The translations under genes were made by a program, and so were the position numbers. The notes below the pieces were generated by a model, which was given only the letters and a program-made list of their open reading frames with translations, searched no databases and was not told the origin of the DNA. DNA of 64,000 nt from Cristatella mucedo (taxonomy: Eukaryota > Bryozoa > Phylactolaemata > Cristatellidae). The DNA lies in assembly GCA_009760855.2 (NCBI GenBank), contig WPIO01000200.1:62001-126000 (forward strand), given 5' to 3'. Shown in pieces: positions 1 through 11,179 of the stretch; the first letter of the stretch is position 1, and the number at the start of each line of letters is the position of its first letter.

Positions 1-520
1 GCCACTTGGTGAAACAGTCGGTCATCACTATCAGATAGCGGCTCCCTGCGTTAGAGTCAGGCATCTGCACGATGTCCATGGCGACTCTCTGCCACGGTCG
101 TTCTACGAGGATGTTTTGGAGTGGCCCCCGAGCCCTTTCCTTTGGAGGCTTTCTAGTGTGGCATGAAACGCACGTCCTTACCCAGGTAGCGACGTCCTCG
201 GTCATGCTTGGCCAGAAATACTTATCCTGAGTTTTTTAAGCTTCTTCTGATGCCCTTGATGAGCTCCGAAGAGGCCGTCATGGCATTCTCGAAAGACCCG
301 TTCCCTCAGGTTGGCCGGTAAAACTAGTTGCCTGTTTCGCCTAGCTGGATCCTTTCGGTAAAGGCAGCCGTTCGGCATGATCACAAACGTGTCGCAGCTC
401 AGCGTTGGCATAGCGGATATGCTCATCGGAGCAGCTGCTTCGATCATGGCCCTGTAACGTGGCTAGTAAACAGTACAGCAACGGATCGCAATTTTGAGCC
501 TCGCGGACGAAGGTTGGATC
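1..520 (-). pseudogene. Gypsy integrase fragment (H2C2 zinc finger and start of catalytic core)
   Basis: Translation of the minus strand gives an H2C2-type integrase zinc finger. A Cys-His-Asp-Gly motif is followed by Gly-Ala-His-Gln-Gly-His and a Lys-Lys-Leu stretch. About 30 residues later, in another frame, comes a segment ending near position 1 that resembles the start of the integrase core (Asp-Ile-Val-Gln-Met-Pro followed by a Thr-Asp motif). Frame changes near 230 and stops make it non-functional. The element continues beyond position 1. Confidence 0.75.
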
Positions 521-539
521 AGCCACAGCAGCCATAATA

Positions 540-965
540 GCATTAGCTTCTTGAGGCTCTGTCTAGTTCGGTAGGAACACGCGAGATGTGTCGGCGTTGG
601 AATTAGCCTTGGCGAAACGGTACCGGACCTCCATGCCGTGCTCCTGCAATTCAAGACCCCACCGAGCAAAGCGGTTGGAGTCATGGTTGCCTCACAGGAT
701 CCATACTAGCGGTTGATGGTCGGTGATGACCAAGAACTAGTGCCCATACAGATACCTGCGGAAGTGGCTTACTGCAGTCATTACCGCAAGAGCCTCTCGT
801 TCGACAGTCGAATAACGGCGTTCGGTATCGTTTAAGACACGGCTTTAGTAGGCGATGGGGTGCTCATTGCCATCAACTACTTGTCCTAGCACTGCCCCTA
901 CAGCAGTCGCGCTTTCGTCAGTGCAGAGCACGAAGGGTATTGAAAAATCTGGAAATTGAAGAACC
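540..965 (-). pseudogene. Gypsy RNase H fragment
   Basis: The minus-strand translation shows the typical Gypsy RNase H landmarks: a Cys-Thr-Asp-Glu-Ser motif near 925, an Ala-Val-Gly-Ala-Val-Leu-Gly segment, Tyr-Tyr-Ser-Arg-Val-Leu-type residues, a Glu-Arg-Glu-Ala-Leu-Ala-Val motif near 800, and a Thr-Asp-His-Gln-Pro-Leu motif near 715. In-frame stops interrupt it. It lies directly upstream (minus sense) of the integrase fragment, as expected in a Gypsy pol. Confidence 0.75.
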
Positions 966-1059
966 TTAATGGCCTAGAGGCTACGTGACACCTGCTCGTA
1001 CAATGCACACCAAACCACGGCCTTTGGTGACCAGTTGGATACATAGGCCACCAGCTGTA

Positions 1060-1450
1060 AGCCCCCCCCCCCCCCCCCCGCTGGGGCATAGCCAGCGCCC
1101 CAATTCCCACAACCAGGTATTGAGTCCGTGCCTCCTCCCTCTGCCGCACGGGTTTCGAATGTTTCCGTTGCATTGATGGCCGCTTTTACGTCATCAGCTC
1201 TACTCGTCACAGTAGCAGTCCTGGCAGCACTAACCAGCGTCAAAGCAGTGCCGACCAACGTCGTAGAATTGCCGGCTAGCATCGTAGCAACACATCCTGG
1301 TGTTGACGTCGCAGCACTAACCGTTGTCAAAATCGCACTGGTGACCGTCGTAGCAGCGCTAGCCGGAGCAGCCACTCTGACCGATGATGCAGCACTGAAC
1401 GTAGTCACATCACTGACCGTCGTAGCACCTGGCGGCGTCTCAGGGCTTGT
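1060..1450 (-). repeat. C18 homopolymer and degenerate Thr/Ala/Val-coding repeats inside the Gypsy remnant
   Basis: A run of 18 C lies at 1,062-1,079. From about 1,190 to 1,450 imperfect short repeats recur, for example variants of 'gaccgtcgtagca' near 1,342 and 1,413. The minus frame codes for a Thr/Ala/Val/Ser-rich stretch of about 100 residues without stops. It lies where protease/RT would be expected, but nothing in it resembles either. Confidence 0.5.
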
Positions 1451-1859
1451 CATCGTCTGATCGTAGTTGCAGCCGTTTTGTAGCCCGTCATCGGCGCCGT
1501 CTCGGCGACCTCCACCACTGCTGTCCTCTTTTCAGACGTCTGTTGTCTGGCAGCAAGCAGTTTTGCAGACTAGTGTCTTCCGGGCAGCCACTTCGTGGGG
1601 CGGTGCCATCTTGTTCGCCTCCTTTCGGATCGCTGTTTCGTCGATCAATAGCTCTTCGTGGGCAACATCCTCTGCCTCCTCGAGGGCCGCTGGCTCAGAG
1701 GTCGATACTTTAAAGGCCACCGCCATAGGCTGCTCCTCAACCGTTGCTGCCACCTGCTGCCGCTCTGGAATCATTGTGGCAAGCACTTGTGGCCCAGAAA
1801 ATTTAGATGGCAACAAATGTGTCTCATTACTCGAGTTAGTATCAAAGCTAGTACAGATG

Positions 1860-1920
1860 CGGCCTGAGCAGGAGTGTCTGCCACATATGTAGCACACATC
1901 AGGCACCGAGGCAGATGATG
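1860..1920 (-). pseudogene. Degenerate gag zinc knuckle
   Basis: The minus frame has a Cys-X2-Cys-X4-Cys-X4-Cys arrangement. This is the spacing of a retroviral-type CCHC knuckle, but the expected His is replaced by Cys. It sits in an open frame (about 1,957-1,532) and lies between the gag-like and pol-like parts of the Gypsy remnant. Confidence 0.5.
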
Positions 1921-2065
1921 GGGGAAGAATCCTCCTGGCAAGTGCCACGAGGTCCACTAGCTGTAAGTCCGCCGGTTTGCGCTGAGTTTATGTGCTGCGT
2001 TGGGAGCAGCTTTGAGAGGCACGCTTGTTCTGCCGTGCTCTACTTTTCAGAGCACTAAAAAAATT

Positions 2066-2215
2066 GAGAAAAATATACTTCCCTTATATAGTGCCCTAAG
2101 AGAACTTATACTTTTCAGGCACTTTAAATATGCCACGGGGTTCGAGCCTATGACCTCGGTCGGGGCGACTAGTAGTCGGTCGATTTAGCAGCACCAGCCT
2201 AGTGCTTGTATTCTG
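2066..2215 (-). mobile_element. SINE-A copy inside the Gypsy remnant
   Basis: On the plus strand 'atagtgccctaagagaactt' is followed by a tRNA B-box-like 'ggttcgagcctatgacctcgg'-type stretch and a 'ggtcggggcga' segment. This is the reverse complement of SINE-A (tRNA head, then the AGAGA/TCTCT hairpin tail). It is an older, diverged copy inserted in the Gypsy remnant. Confidence 0.7.
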
Positions 2216-2439
2216 CCCACTGCTTGTATTCTTTGAGTTGAGCACCCGGCCTCAGTAACCCGATGATGTGCCTATTTATGGTCTAGGGTGTTTAGATCCG
2301 GCGACTGACTGACTGGGCCACTGCATCAACGTGCATCAGCATCACATCAGATTCTTAAAAAAAAGCGCACTAGTGACTTAGCTGTGTGCTTACGGTCGTG
2401 TTGCTTTTGCGTTTATACGTGGTGATGGCTGTAGGTCGG

Positions 2440-2880
2440 CGAGCCTCTTGCCCAGAGCTTCAGTTTCTGCTGCGAGGGCGCCAAGAGCGCATCGTTATCG
2501 AGTTTTGAGGAGTCAACCACCGGATGTGGGCAGGCATTCTTCGGCTATGAGGTAGGCGAGCTCAGTAAGTTCGTAAAAGGACTTTGCCGGAGAAGCCGCT
2601 ATCGCCAGGCGATCCTTCTCGGGTAGGCGTTGCATGAAGCAGGTGCAAAGTAGTATGGGCTGGTCGAATGTGTCTGCCTTCGGGCCAACGAGGCAGCTCA
2701 TGGCGAGGAGCAATCATGGCTGGGCTGCAATGGTCTGCCAGCAGCTCGTCAGTCGATAACAACTCGAGCGTGCAATCGTCCGAGAGCGAAGTGTGACTTT
2801 GATGTAAGCAATAAGCACTGGTTCCTACGCTAAGCAGTACATACCATCTGGAGCATTCCAGTCTTATCACCGACGCATGC
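2440..2880 (-). pseudogene. Gag-like fragment of the Gypsy element
   Basis: The minus-strand open frame from about 2,713 to 2,513 codes for a short helical segment with the feel of a Gypsy gag capsid C-terminal part: a Leu-Pro-x-Lys-Asp-Arg-Leu motif, then a Glu-Leu-Thr-Glu-Leu-Ala helix. A second frame continues to 2,882. The assignment rests on position upstream of the knuckle and on general character rather than a diagnostic motif. Confidence 0.5.
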
Positions 2881-4620
2881 ACAGCAACACACCTTAATTA
2901 AAGTAGCGCTTGTAAGCTGTTTCGGCATCTGAATGTGTGCATACTGCATTACCACACACTTTGAGAGCATTCGGTGTTATATTTCACCATCAATGTGCAA
3001 TCGACTTCTGACCATAGCAAAATAAGTTAGACAATTAACAAGTGTGGTGTGCACCTTGATGTAAGAGTAACAAACAGAAACGGTCACAGTGCTTGCTTTT
3101 GAGCACATCTTAAGGCACAGTGTGTGCTATAAATACTAATGTTGCATAGTCGTGCCATTTTCCAAGTCTTCCTGTTCTTATTAAGTAAGCCTAGTCAATG
3201 TGTTTGTTGATGTGCACTTGTAATACTTACAAGATCCCGTGCTCTTGTTTACATCGACATTATGCAAGGTATTGTCACGGGAGTGTGCTGGGCTAATACT
3301 AAGAAATAGACAACATTGACTACGACGTGCAAGTGATGCATACAGGCGTGAGGCCGCCAGGTTTTTAGAGAATGTGTGAACGTCCAAGGTCGGTCCTAGT
3401 AAAAGTTTACATAGCTTTCAATAGGATATGTATACATTCATAACAAAGCATTAAAATGTGAATGTTCATTTTTAGATTGCATCTACCACCTCTGACAGAG
3501 CACGTGGAGACAAGTATAGGCTGCCTGACCAATGCCTGTAGAGCTGATGCCACCATTCATCGTCTCTAGTAATTAAAGCGAAAAAATCTGTCACACTGCA
3601 AGATGGTGCACTTGCGTCATGCGTCACGATCGCATACTTTCGTCAAGCGGCCCAAGATGCGGATGCGGTCAAGATGGCCCAGCAGTGTCTTCCCTTAGGG
3701 AATCCACAGGCTGAGTGAGCTGCTTGTTTTTTTTTAGCAACGGCTTAACCTTTTGCCAGTAAATAAGGTTTATTGTGATTTAATTATTTATTATATATTA
3801 CTCGACACGGCTTTTCATATTATAAGGTTATTTAAAAAAATGGAGCTCACATTACACGATTTTTCAGATGCGAATTCGCGAGGGATTATAGTATCTGTAT
3901 GAAAATGTACCTCGTGGTGTTAATTATGATGAGGTAGCAGAGTTTTTTGCATACTTAGATGCTACTGGCTGGACGTAGCAGCGTTTGGAGGCAATTTCGA
4001 ACGACGGTGTGATGCTGTGAGTAAAATGCTCCTATGTTTAACCTTGCATGATATGGAATGCACGTGGTGCTACTATGGCCAGCTTGGCTTGCACAAACAA
4101 CGGTTGCGAAGCTTGGAACAGTGGACTGTTAAGCAAGCTCATCCTTCCTAGTACCGCCTCCAAAATTACACAAGACCAGGGAGAGACAGCAGACACACGC
4201 CATCTATGATTGAGGGCTAACTCCACAGTCACGTCGGGCATGGTCTCCACAGCTCAGAAAGGAGCAGCTGCTGAGTGCTATAGGCACTGCCGTGGCTGCT
4301 GATGCAAGCGCAGTTGATTTAGGTGTCATGAGGCTATCGCAAGTTGAAGGCCGGCGCCATGCCATTGCAGGAGTGTGAAGCTCCAGCGAAAAGGAAGCCA
4401 GGCGATAGTGGTATTTTGTCATCTGAAAAATAAATGAAACAAAGATCCAAGAAGTGGGAAGAAAATTGGCTCCTGACGAGCCAGCTTTTGCATATATGCC
4501 CGAGTCAAATGCACCTGCGTTGGGAGATCAAATGCCGACCGCTCTCTATGAGCTCCAGAAAACTAGATGTAAACCAATTCCAAAATAAAACTGCAGTTTA
4601 TTTCTATTAGGGCATTTAAA
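2881..4620. other. No recognised gene or repeat
   Basis: About 1.7 kb of AT-rich sequence. Both strands are closed by frequent stops and the open frames (up to 72 codons) match nothing I recognise. Confidence 0.5.
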
Positions 4621-4624
4621 GTTT

Positions 4625-6113
4625 ATAAAAATACACTTGATAAAATGTCCTCACAGAACTATATCTCTTTCTAGGCGCTTTACATTTGCTGCAAAGGAAA
4701 CACGATCGAATGGTGAGTGGCATCATGGCATAAACAACATGAATAACATAGTTAGGGGTGACATGCACAGTGTCTGCATACTAGTGTGGTTAGTGGCAGC
4801 ATGCAGTGTCAGCATGCATAAGCACATAAAGGACGAATCACAGGGACCCACTAAATGCTGTCATAAACAGGTGCGTTTTAAGATTTGGTCAAGTCAGGGG
4901 ATGTCGTGACGCAGGTCTGGAGTGAGTCCCAGGCTTTGGGACCTTATGAATTAAGTGCACAGTCTCCAACGGATTTGAGGCTTGTACAAGGTGGTAGACA
5001 CTTGAATTCCAAAAAGCAGGTGGCATGATGCTGAGCCAGGTGGGGGGGGGGTAGATCTGATAGGTAGGCTGGAGCCAAAGAATGAAGGGACCTAAAAGTG
5101 AGTGACCAAAGCTTGAAGAGTATCCGTTGCTTGACTGGTAGCCTGTGCAGGTCGGCGAGAAGTGGTGTGATGTAGCAACTGTGAAGCTCACGACAAACAA
5201 GCCTAACTGCACAGTTTTGTACCTACTGTAAGTTCCTGGTCACACATGCCCGTAGGCCACCAAGCAGTAAGTTTCAGAAGTCAAGACGGGATGTCGCAAA
5301 TGTATGGACCAACTTAGATGTGGTATACTTATCTAAGCAAGCCCGAATCTTAGCAATGTTATGTAGCTGAAAGTAGGCAGACTTGATTGTGGAGCTGATG
5401 TGGTCGTCTAACGAAAGGTCACTTTGGAACATGACACCTAGATTTCGTGCGGACTCAACAGATGTATTGGCAGAGCCGATTTTGAGCGTTAGCCTTTCCA
5501 ATTTCTGAATCATGGTTGGCTTGCCCATAACTAGTAAGTTAGTTCTATCACCATTTAATGTAGAAAAAATTGCTGCCATCCATATGCGGGTGTCATCAAT
5601 ACATGCAGCAAGTGAGTCGAGAGAATTCGAGGTGCTCGAAGGCTGTGAGGGATCAAAGCAAAGGTAAAACTGAGTATCATCCGCATAAAAATGAAAGCCT
5701 AGATTGTGCTTGGCAATCACATCGGCAAGAGGGAGGGTATAAACCGCAAAAAGAACCGGACCAGTATGGAGCACTGAGGTACTCCATATTTCAGAGGTGC
5801 CTCCGATGATCTTTGTTCACTCACATCAATACTCAGGAGTCCCTCCTCTGAAATAGGACCTGTACCATTCCACTGCAGTGCCAGTCCTGCCCAGGCGAGA
5901 TGAGAGTCGCCCAAGAAGGACTTGGTGATCGATAATATCGAAAGCTGCCGAAAGATCGAGCAAAACAAATAGAGATACTCTACCCATGTCTGCATTCCTA
6001 AGTAGGTCGTTGTGCATCCGGAGCAATTCTGACTATATGGAGTGATTAGCTCTAAAGCCATTCTGGAACTTACTAGCAAGGCATCTCATCCGTGACAAAA
6101 ACATGACAGGAGA
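4625..6113 (-). mobile_element. LINE-A copy, 5' truncated (CR1/L2/Jockey-like non-LTR retrotransposon)
   Basis: From right to left on the minus strand this holds reverse transcriptase, its C-terminal region, a 3' UTR and the conserved 3' hairpin (AGAGA/TCTCT) at about 4,640-4,685. RT landmarks are an Asn-His-Ser motif near 6,035, the Leu-Asp-Leu-Ser-Ala-Ala-Phe-Asp block near 5,955, and the catalytic Phe-Tyr-Ala-Asp-Asp-Thr-Gln block near 5,690. The thumb follows, with Asn-Leu-Gly-Val and a Thr-Ser-x-Leu-Asp-Phe block ending near 5,275. Frameshifts near 5,775-5,830 break the ORF. The 5' end stops inside RT, at the fold-back hairpin described separately. Confidence 0.85.
5274..6080 (-). pseudogene. 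Reverse transcriptase ORF of LINE-A (broken)
   Basis: Three overlapping open frames together cover the RT palm and thumb. The frame ending at 5,826 carries the LDLSAAFD block. The frame 5,774-5,274 (166 codons) carries FYADDTQ, an Asn-Gly-Asp-Arg-Thr-Asn-Leu-Leu-Val-Met-Gly motif and the thumb. The two YADD aspartates are intact. At least one frameshift separates the palm blocks, so no full protein can be made. Confidence 0.8.
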
Positions 6114-6137
6114 GTCATGTTTTTGTCACGGATGAGA
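6084..6137. repeat. Perfect 24-bp hairpin at the LINE-A 5' truncation point
   Basis: Positions 6,084-6,107 and 6,114-6,137 are exact reverse complements separated by a six-base loop (aggaga). The left arm is part of the LINE-A RT coding sequence, so the right arm is an inverted copy of the element's own 5' end. Confidence 0.95.
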
Positions 6138-6271
6138 AACTAGAGATGGAAAGTATGAATCAATAACACGTCAATTGAGTTGCCACAGATTGACATCACT
6201 CGGCGGTTTTGATGTAATAGCAGGTTGCTTACGAGGTGGCAAACGATTAAATCTAATCATATAGACTCTAT

Positions 6272-6602
6272 TAAAAAGATTTAATAGGACAGCCTGCCAT
6301 CCTCCGAGACGTCAGGTTACCTAGCAACCAGTGAGATTTCTGCTGGTAATTCGTGAGAATATATATATACATAGAATATATATATAGAATATATAATATA
6401 TATATATATTATATAATATATATATTCTATATTCTATAGAATATATAATATATATATATATATTATATAATATATATATATTATATATTCTATATATATA
6501 TATATATATATATATTCTCATGAATTACCAGCAGAAATCTCACTGGTTGCTAGGTAATTTGACGTCTCGGAGGATGGCAGGCTGTCCTATTAAATCTTTT
6601 TA
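6272..6602. repeat. 331-bp near-perfect palindrome with AT-rich centre
   Basis: The arms 6,272-6,365 and 6,509-6,602 are reverse complements with about three mismatches over 94 bp. They contain ordinary mixed sequence (for example 'cagcctgccatcctccgaga' on the left). The 140-bp centre is (AT)-rich with its own symmetric core 'ttctatagaa' at 6,432-6,441, exactly at the midpoint. It could be a foldback or MITE-like element or a palindromic AT-rich repeat. No ORF is present. Confidence 0.95.
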
Positions 6603-6740
6603 ATATATATAATATAATATATTGTATAATATATATATATATATATATATACCAATATTGTATAATATATATTGCATACCTATATTGTATAATATATATA
6701 TATATACCAATATAATAAAGAAATAATGAAATATAATAAG
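6603..6740. repeat. AT-rich microsatellite-like tract
   Basis: Imperfect (TA)n with three spaced copies of a 'ccaatattgtataatatata'-like unit follows directly after the palindrome. Confidence 0.8.
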
Positions 6741-7079
6741 AGTTATTTACACGATATGTTTCGTGCGTAAATACTTAATACAAGCATGCATACTTACTGA
6801 GCTATCAAATTGCCCTGCGACATTCTTAGTAAACTAAATCGTAGCTCACATTTCAACACACTCGATCGCTACAACAGCCCACAGCCTCACACACCCTGGA
6901 AATAAGTAAGTATAGTAATATAATGAAATGAATCAGGATGACGGTAATAATAAGACTGTTGCAAAGTCTCCTTAGAGAAGTTGATCTGATACAGGTTATA
7001 TTACATATACTTGACATAAGGCATGTCAATTGTCTATTAACAACATACAATCGATCAGCACTGCAGAAACATACAACTG

Positions 7080-7490
7080 GCAACTTCTGGGTACCCAGCA
7101 AACGATGTGAGGAGTAAGTGCGTTTTCAGCTTCCTGTAAACTCCAGGGTATGTCGTGACGTGAGTCGGAAAAGAGTTGCAGCGTGCCAAATAAAGGAGTA
7201 GTATATCAAGGATTTGAGATTGGATAAACGACACGAGTCCAACGATTATTGGTATGATGATGATGGTGGCCTGACTAGGATGTAGTTTGGATAAGTTGGC
7301 CGTAGCAAGAGAATAACGGTACCTCAAAGTAAGCGAAAACGCATTCATATTGACAAGCTCCTGGACGAGGAGCCAGTTCAGATTGATTGGAAGTGGTGCA
7401 AAGCTGAAACAGTGCCGACCACAACAGACATGACTAGCCGCATAATCCTGCACAAACTTAGAACATCGTATTGCACACAACACACGCGAA
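7080..7490 (-). mobile_element. Degenerate LINE-A C-terminal fragment
   Basis: The minus frame 7,561-7,055 shows the LINE-A C-terminal region in diverged form: a Lys-Phe-Val-Gln-x-x-Ala-Ala block, an Asn-Trp-Leu-Leu block, a Tyr-x-Leu-Ala segment and a Cys-Asn-Ser-Phe-Pro-Thr plus Lys-Leu-Lys-Thr-His-Leu ending. Identity to other copies is low, so it is an old insertion or a related family. Confidence 0.65.
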
Positions 7491-8162
7491 CACCAAAAAC
7501 AAAAACCTGTAAACAAATGGACAAAGTCACAAAACCGGCCATTAGTCACGATCACCCACACTCACAGACATACCGAAAACAAACACGTGAACACACGCAA
7601 GGTTCGCCGACTAGGAAAACTTAAGGAGTCGCGAAACAAACGTTCGAAGTGATGAAATCGTTTGCTTCACGAATAAATAAAATTATGGATTGAACTGAGC
7701 TCAGAGCCACTGTTGTCATCAATGTCGTAAACCTAAGATACGATGCCAGATTGCTTGCATTACAGAAGACAAAAGACGAACAGCTACAAATAAACAACTC
7801 CTGCTTATTTAAAGGCGATAAAGGCACCGGTCGTCAGTACTCGGGTGTCTCTCGGACAGATTGTGTTTTCCCATTACTCCTTGATTTAACAGCGCGTGAG
7901 TATAATCTCAGTCGGCTAACAGCCGGGTCGAGTAGTGACACCTCCCCAAGCATTTAGAGAAAGACAGGGGCATGAGGTAGACAAAAGCTGAACAAAACCA
8001 CGAACTACAAAACTGGCGGTGCAGGAACGTAGTAATAAAGTTGTCCATACCATCCCAAGATAACCAAATATCCTTCTGAATGTTTTACAACCAACAAACA
8101 AGAGTTTAGGACCAGTCAGGCACCATGCTTCGACGCCAAAGTGCGCAATAAATATATAGTTA

Positions 8163-8315
8163 AAATATAATTCTTTTGTATAGCGCCCCAAGAGAACTTA
8201 ATCTTCATTTAGGTGCTTCACATATGCCTCGAGGCTCGAGCCCACGACCTCAGCGAGACCTTGGTCGGGGCGAGCACCTTAACCGCTGGACCAATAAGAA
8301 TTCTGCTGCCGCAGA
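8163..8315 (-). mobile_element. SINE-A copy
   Basis: On plus: 'tatagcgccccaagagaact', then 'gcttcacatatgcc', then a B-box-like 'ggctcgagcccacgacct' and an A-box region ending near 'ccgctggacca'. This is a full-length reverse-oriented SINE-A with tRNA-like head and LINE-A-type tail. Confidence 0.8.
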
Positions 8316-9130
8316 TTAGTACCCGTACTTAGTAAGTATGCAAGCAATCGCGAACCACCAGTAAGAACAAAAGGCAAGCTGAAAAATGTCATGGAGTCAA
8401 GGACAACACAGTTTATAGCTTCTATAATTCAAACGCAAACTTACCTAACGAATCATGCCAAACCCCGATTACTAGAAGACGAAATCACGCGACGGCTAGC
8501 GAGCTCACTTCGAACCGTATAGGTGATGGCTGCCAGCAGACGGAGACTGTAACAATTTGGAAAGTCAGATGGAAATGTTTTCACGCGATTTTGGTTCACA
8601 AAAACTAGCACATACCAATTTTCGCCCTAATTGGAATTTATTGTAGCGCATATTATTAATAATTATTTATTCCTTCTTATGTAAACCGTGCATTTCTGCG
8701 TAAAATCAAGTAGTATTTATTGCCAGGCATCACAACCGGCCTGCACGTGCGGCTGAAATCGGCTGTACGGCGCTTTTCTGGCAGTTAACCGTGCAATATG
8801 ATTCTTCCGATCGGTGCTTCTAAACACATGGTTGCACATTCGAACCTAATATCCCATTCTAATAAAGACGTGCGACTCAGAACTGCAGTCCGAACTTCTC
8901 ACAGCTATTAGCCCCTAAGCCGCGACTCATTCCCTCATGAATCGGTATCCACCGTCCGCAGTGTCACGTGGCCAAAACTGGCCGCAGTGCCATAGATGCC
9001 GACGGGCCAAACACTGAAACTGAGGGGACACCGGTCTCCCTGCCCACTCCTCGCTACGCCTCCGCAAAGTGACCATTAAAAAAGCGTGGCCCCCGGAGTT
9101 TAGCAACGTCGGGAGATACACGATGAAGCT
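8316..9130. other. No recognised gene or repeat
   Basis: About 800 bp, with GC content rising slightly after 8,900. Open frames are short and unfamiliar. Confidence 0.5.
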
Positions 9131-9131
9131 G

Positions 9132-9550
9132 AACTGCTGCATCAGTTTCAGCCTGTTCGCACCCTCAGGTCCTGTGTGGACAATAAATTAGCTGTCCCAT
9201 TCCTCCGCTTAAAGACAGTTGGCGACAGAAGCTTTAGCTCTGCAGGTCCTAGACTGTGGAACTCGCTTCCACAATTCTTACGCAACGACATCTACTCTCC
9301 AACTGCCGACTGTGGTACATCTTTTTTTAGCGGTCCTGAACTGCTACTTCTATGCTACTCACTACCTCAACTGCTCTCCTGACTCTGCTATGCTTCCCAC
9401 TTTCTCTTTGTTGCGTGAGACGAAGTCTGTTGGTTACCAAATGCGTACCGAAAGCCGCTTAGGCTGTGACTGCGCTATACAAAACTCTCCTGCGTAACAC
9501 CCACATGGTCTTTATGATTTTGTGGAGTTCCTGATGGAGATACAAGAAAC
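9132..9550 (+). mobile_element. LINE-B 3' end
   Basis: This codes in two frames for the C-terminal end of the LINE-B ORF, including an Asn-Cys-Ser-Pro-Asp-Ser-Ala-Met-Leu block and the terminal Gln-Asn-Ser-Pro-Ala-stop, then the short 3' UTR. It is closely similar to 28,455-28,860 and 42,779-43,060. The 3' end is diverged ('gagatacaagaaacat'). Confidence 0.85.
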
Positions 9551-9559
9551 ATGAACAAG

Positions 9560-11175
9560 ACAAGTATCTTTCTTTATAGCGCTCGTTGCCAGTGCGATCG
9601 CCAAGTTAAGCGCTTAGAGTTCCACGAGAGTCTGTAAGTCGGGCAGCATCCGTCGAACTACCAGCTGTGCGCATTGCATAAAATATGAGCACCTTTCGTA
9701 CACCTGTGTGCTGCCAATAAAAATTTCAGGTTGATGTAGCCCACCTCACTCTTGCATTTTAAAGAGGCGTGACTACTCCAAGTAGTTCTGCTGGGGTCAG
9801 AAACTTCAAAAAGGTCAGAGTAGGCATACAGTAAATATCAGACGATGACGGTGGACAATCATTAGCAAAACTACACCAGCCGTAACAGTATATGTTGTCA
9901 GCCCGCCGAAATATTGCCTTGATCAAAGCGAACCTGCAAAATTGAAAAATCATCAGCCTAGCGTCGTGAACTCATTCAGACTGAAGGCAAGGTTTACACA
10001 ATTTCTCATGGGCTATATAAAGGACGGTTCTAATGATAAGCATGATCGGGAGGAATAAGTCCGCAGAACATATCGATCTTTGATTGCTAAGGGACGCAAA
10101 CTATTGGTTGCTTCTGAGCTCTTGCTGCTGGTTTGCTCAAAATTGCTGTTTGAGAGAGAAAATGTATGGATTGACGTGGCGGATGCGTTTAGCAAGTAAC
10201 AAGTTAGTGTGTTCCTAGAAACCCACTCGTAATTACGCCATTTTGACGCGGGTGACACGCATCGTATGGGATTTAAGAATGATATATTAGTAAGCTACTT
10301 TACGGCTAGACTATGATCAAAAAGCTCACTTAACGATTTCACGTGCTCGTGGTCTTCAACAATTTAATATTTAATAGGCTCATATTCGATAGTTTCTAAT
10401 GTTTACCCATGTCTACATTTCTTGAAACTTACATCTCAGCTGCCTGATTCTAAACAGGAGGTGGTGGTCTCTTCCAGATGGGCTGAGGCAATAGCAAACG
10501 GGTCTTGGAACTATGGTCTGATGTTGCCTAGCTCCATGTGTTGGAAGCTTTTCCATGCCCAAACCGCTTCCAGCTGCCAGTATTGGCAAATGGTCTACGA
10601 TCGGAGTAGTCCCACCCCATCCGTTCCGCTAAGGCCTTAGAAACTTTAGCCCAGCCTTCCATAACTTCGAGGAACGACGACGCTAGGGCGACTAGCCGCA
10701 GCACAGACTTCATAGCACGGAGATTCTTTTGGGCATGGCCCAGGCTAACGGAGCTCGACTACACTTAAACCGGCTTGAGGCAGATCATTTGACATGACGT
10801 GTTTCGTCTGGTTAGCTGATTCAATAACATCATTGAAATAGTGTCAGAAGAGCCATAGCGGCTGTCGTTCCTGCTTGCAGTGGGCAGTAAGGAATTCACT
10901 GTTGCATGACTCAATGCCGCGACAATCTGAGTCGTGAGTTGCTATCGCCGTAGGCCCAGGCTAAGACCGTCTTCTCTTCCACATGGATGTGCACAGAGGT
11001 GCGTGCAGATTATACCTGTGAATCTAAGAAATTATAGGGATCGATGAAGATAGACGTCAGTACTCATGTTAATAAAGGATTAGGCATTAGCAAGGGCGCG
11101 TATTTGTGCTATCTATTCCAAAATGACCTCATTAGATTTACGCATTTCCTCCACTGTTGAGTCGCCTCACTTGCA
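9560..11175. other. No recognised gene; one faint hairpin-tail trace
   Basis: A weak SINE/LINE-tail-like stretch lies near 9,570-9,630. An open minus frame at 10,713-10,528 codes for a basic, Trp-containing 61-residue peptide that I do not recognise. Nothing else is evident. Confidence 0.4.
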
Positions 11176-11179
11176 GTTA

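Larger units (their letters stand above)
1..2880 (-). mobile_element. Degenerate Gypsy-type LTR retrotransposon, internal region
   Basis: Read on the minus strand, the order is gag-like (about 2,880-2,440), zinc-knuckle-like (about 1,920-1,860), a low-complexity Thr/Ala/Val stretch, RNase H-like (about 960-540) and integrase-like (about 520-1), running off the window start. This is the order of a Gypsy/Ty3 element. Every part is interrupted by stops and frameshifts, so it is a dead copy. No protease or reverse transcriptase active-site motif is visible between knuckle and RNase H, which implies an internal deletion or very strong decay there. A SINE-A copy sits inside it at about 2,066-2,215. 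No LTR can be delimited because the 3' side lies outside the window. Confidence 0.8.

Noticed and set aside
10422-10713. Overlapping short frames on both strands with Trp-rich content
   Set aside because: No family recognised, no splice context and no repeat match in the window.
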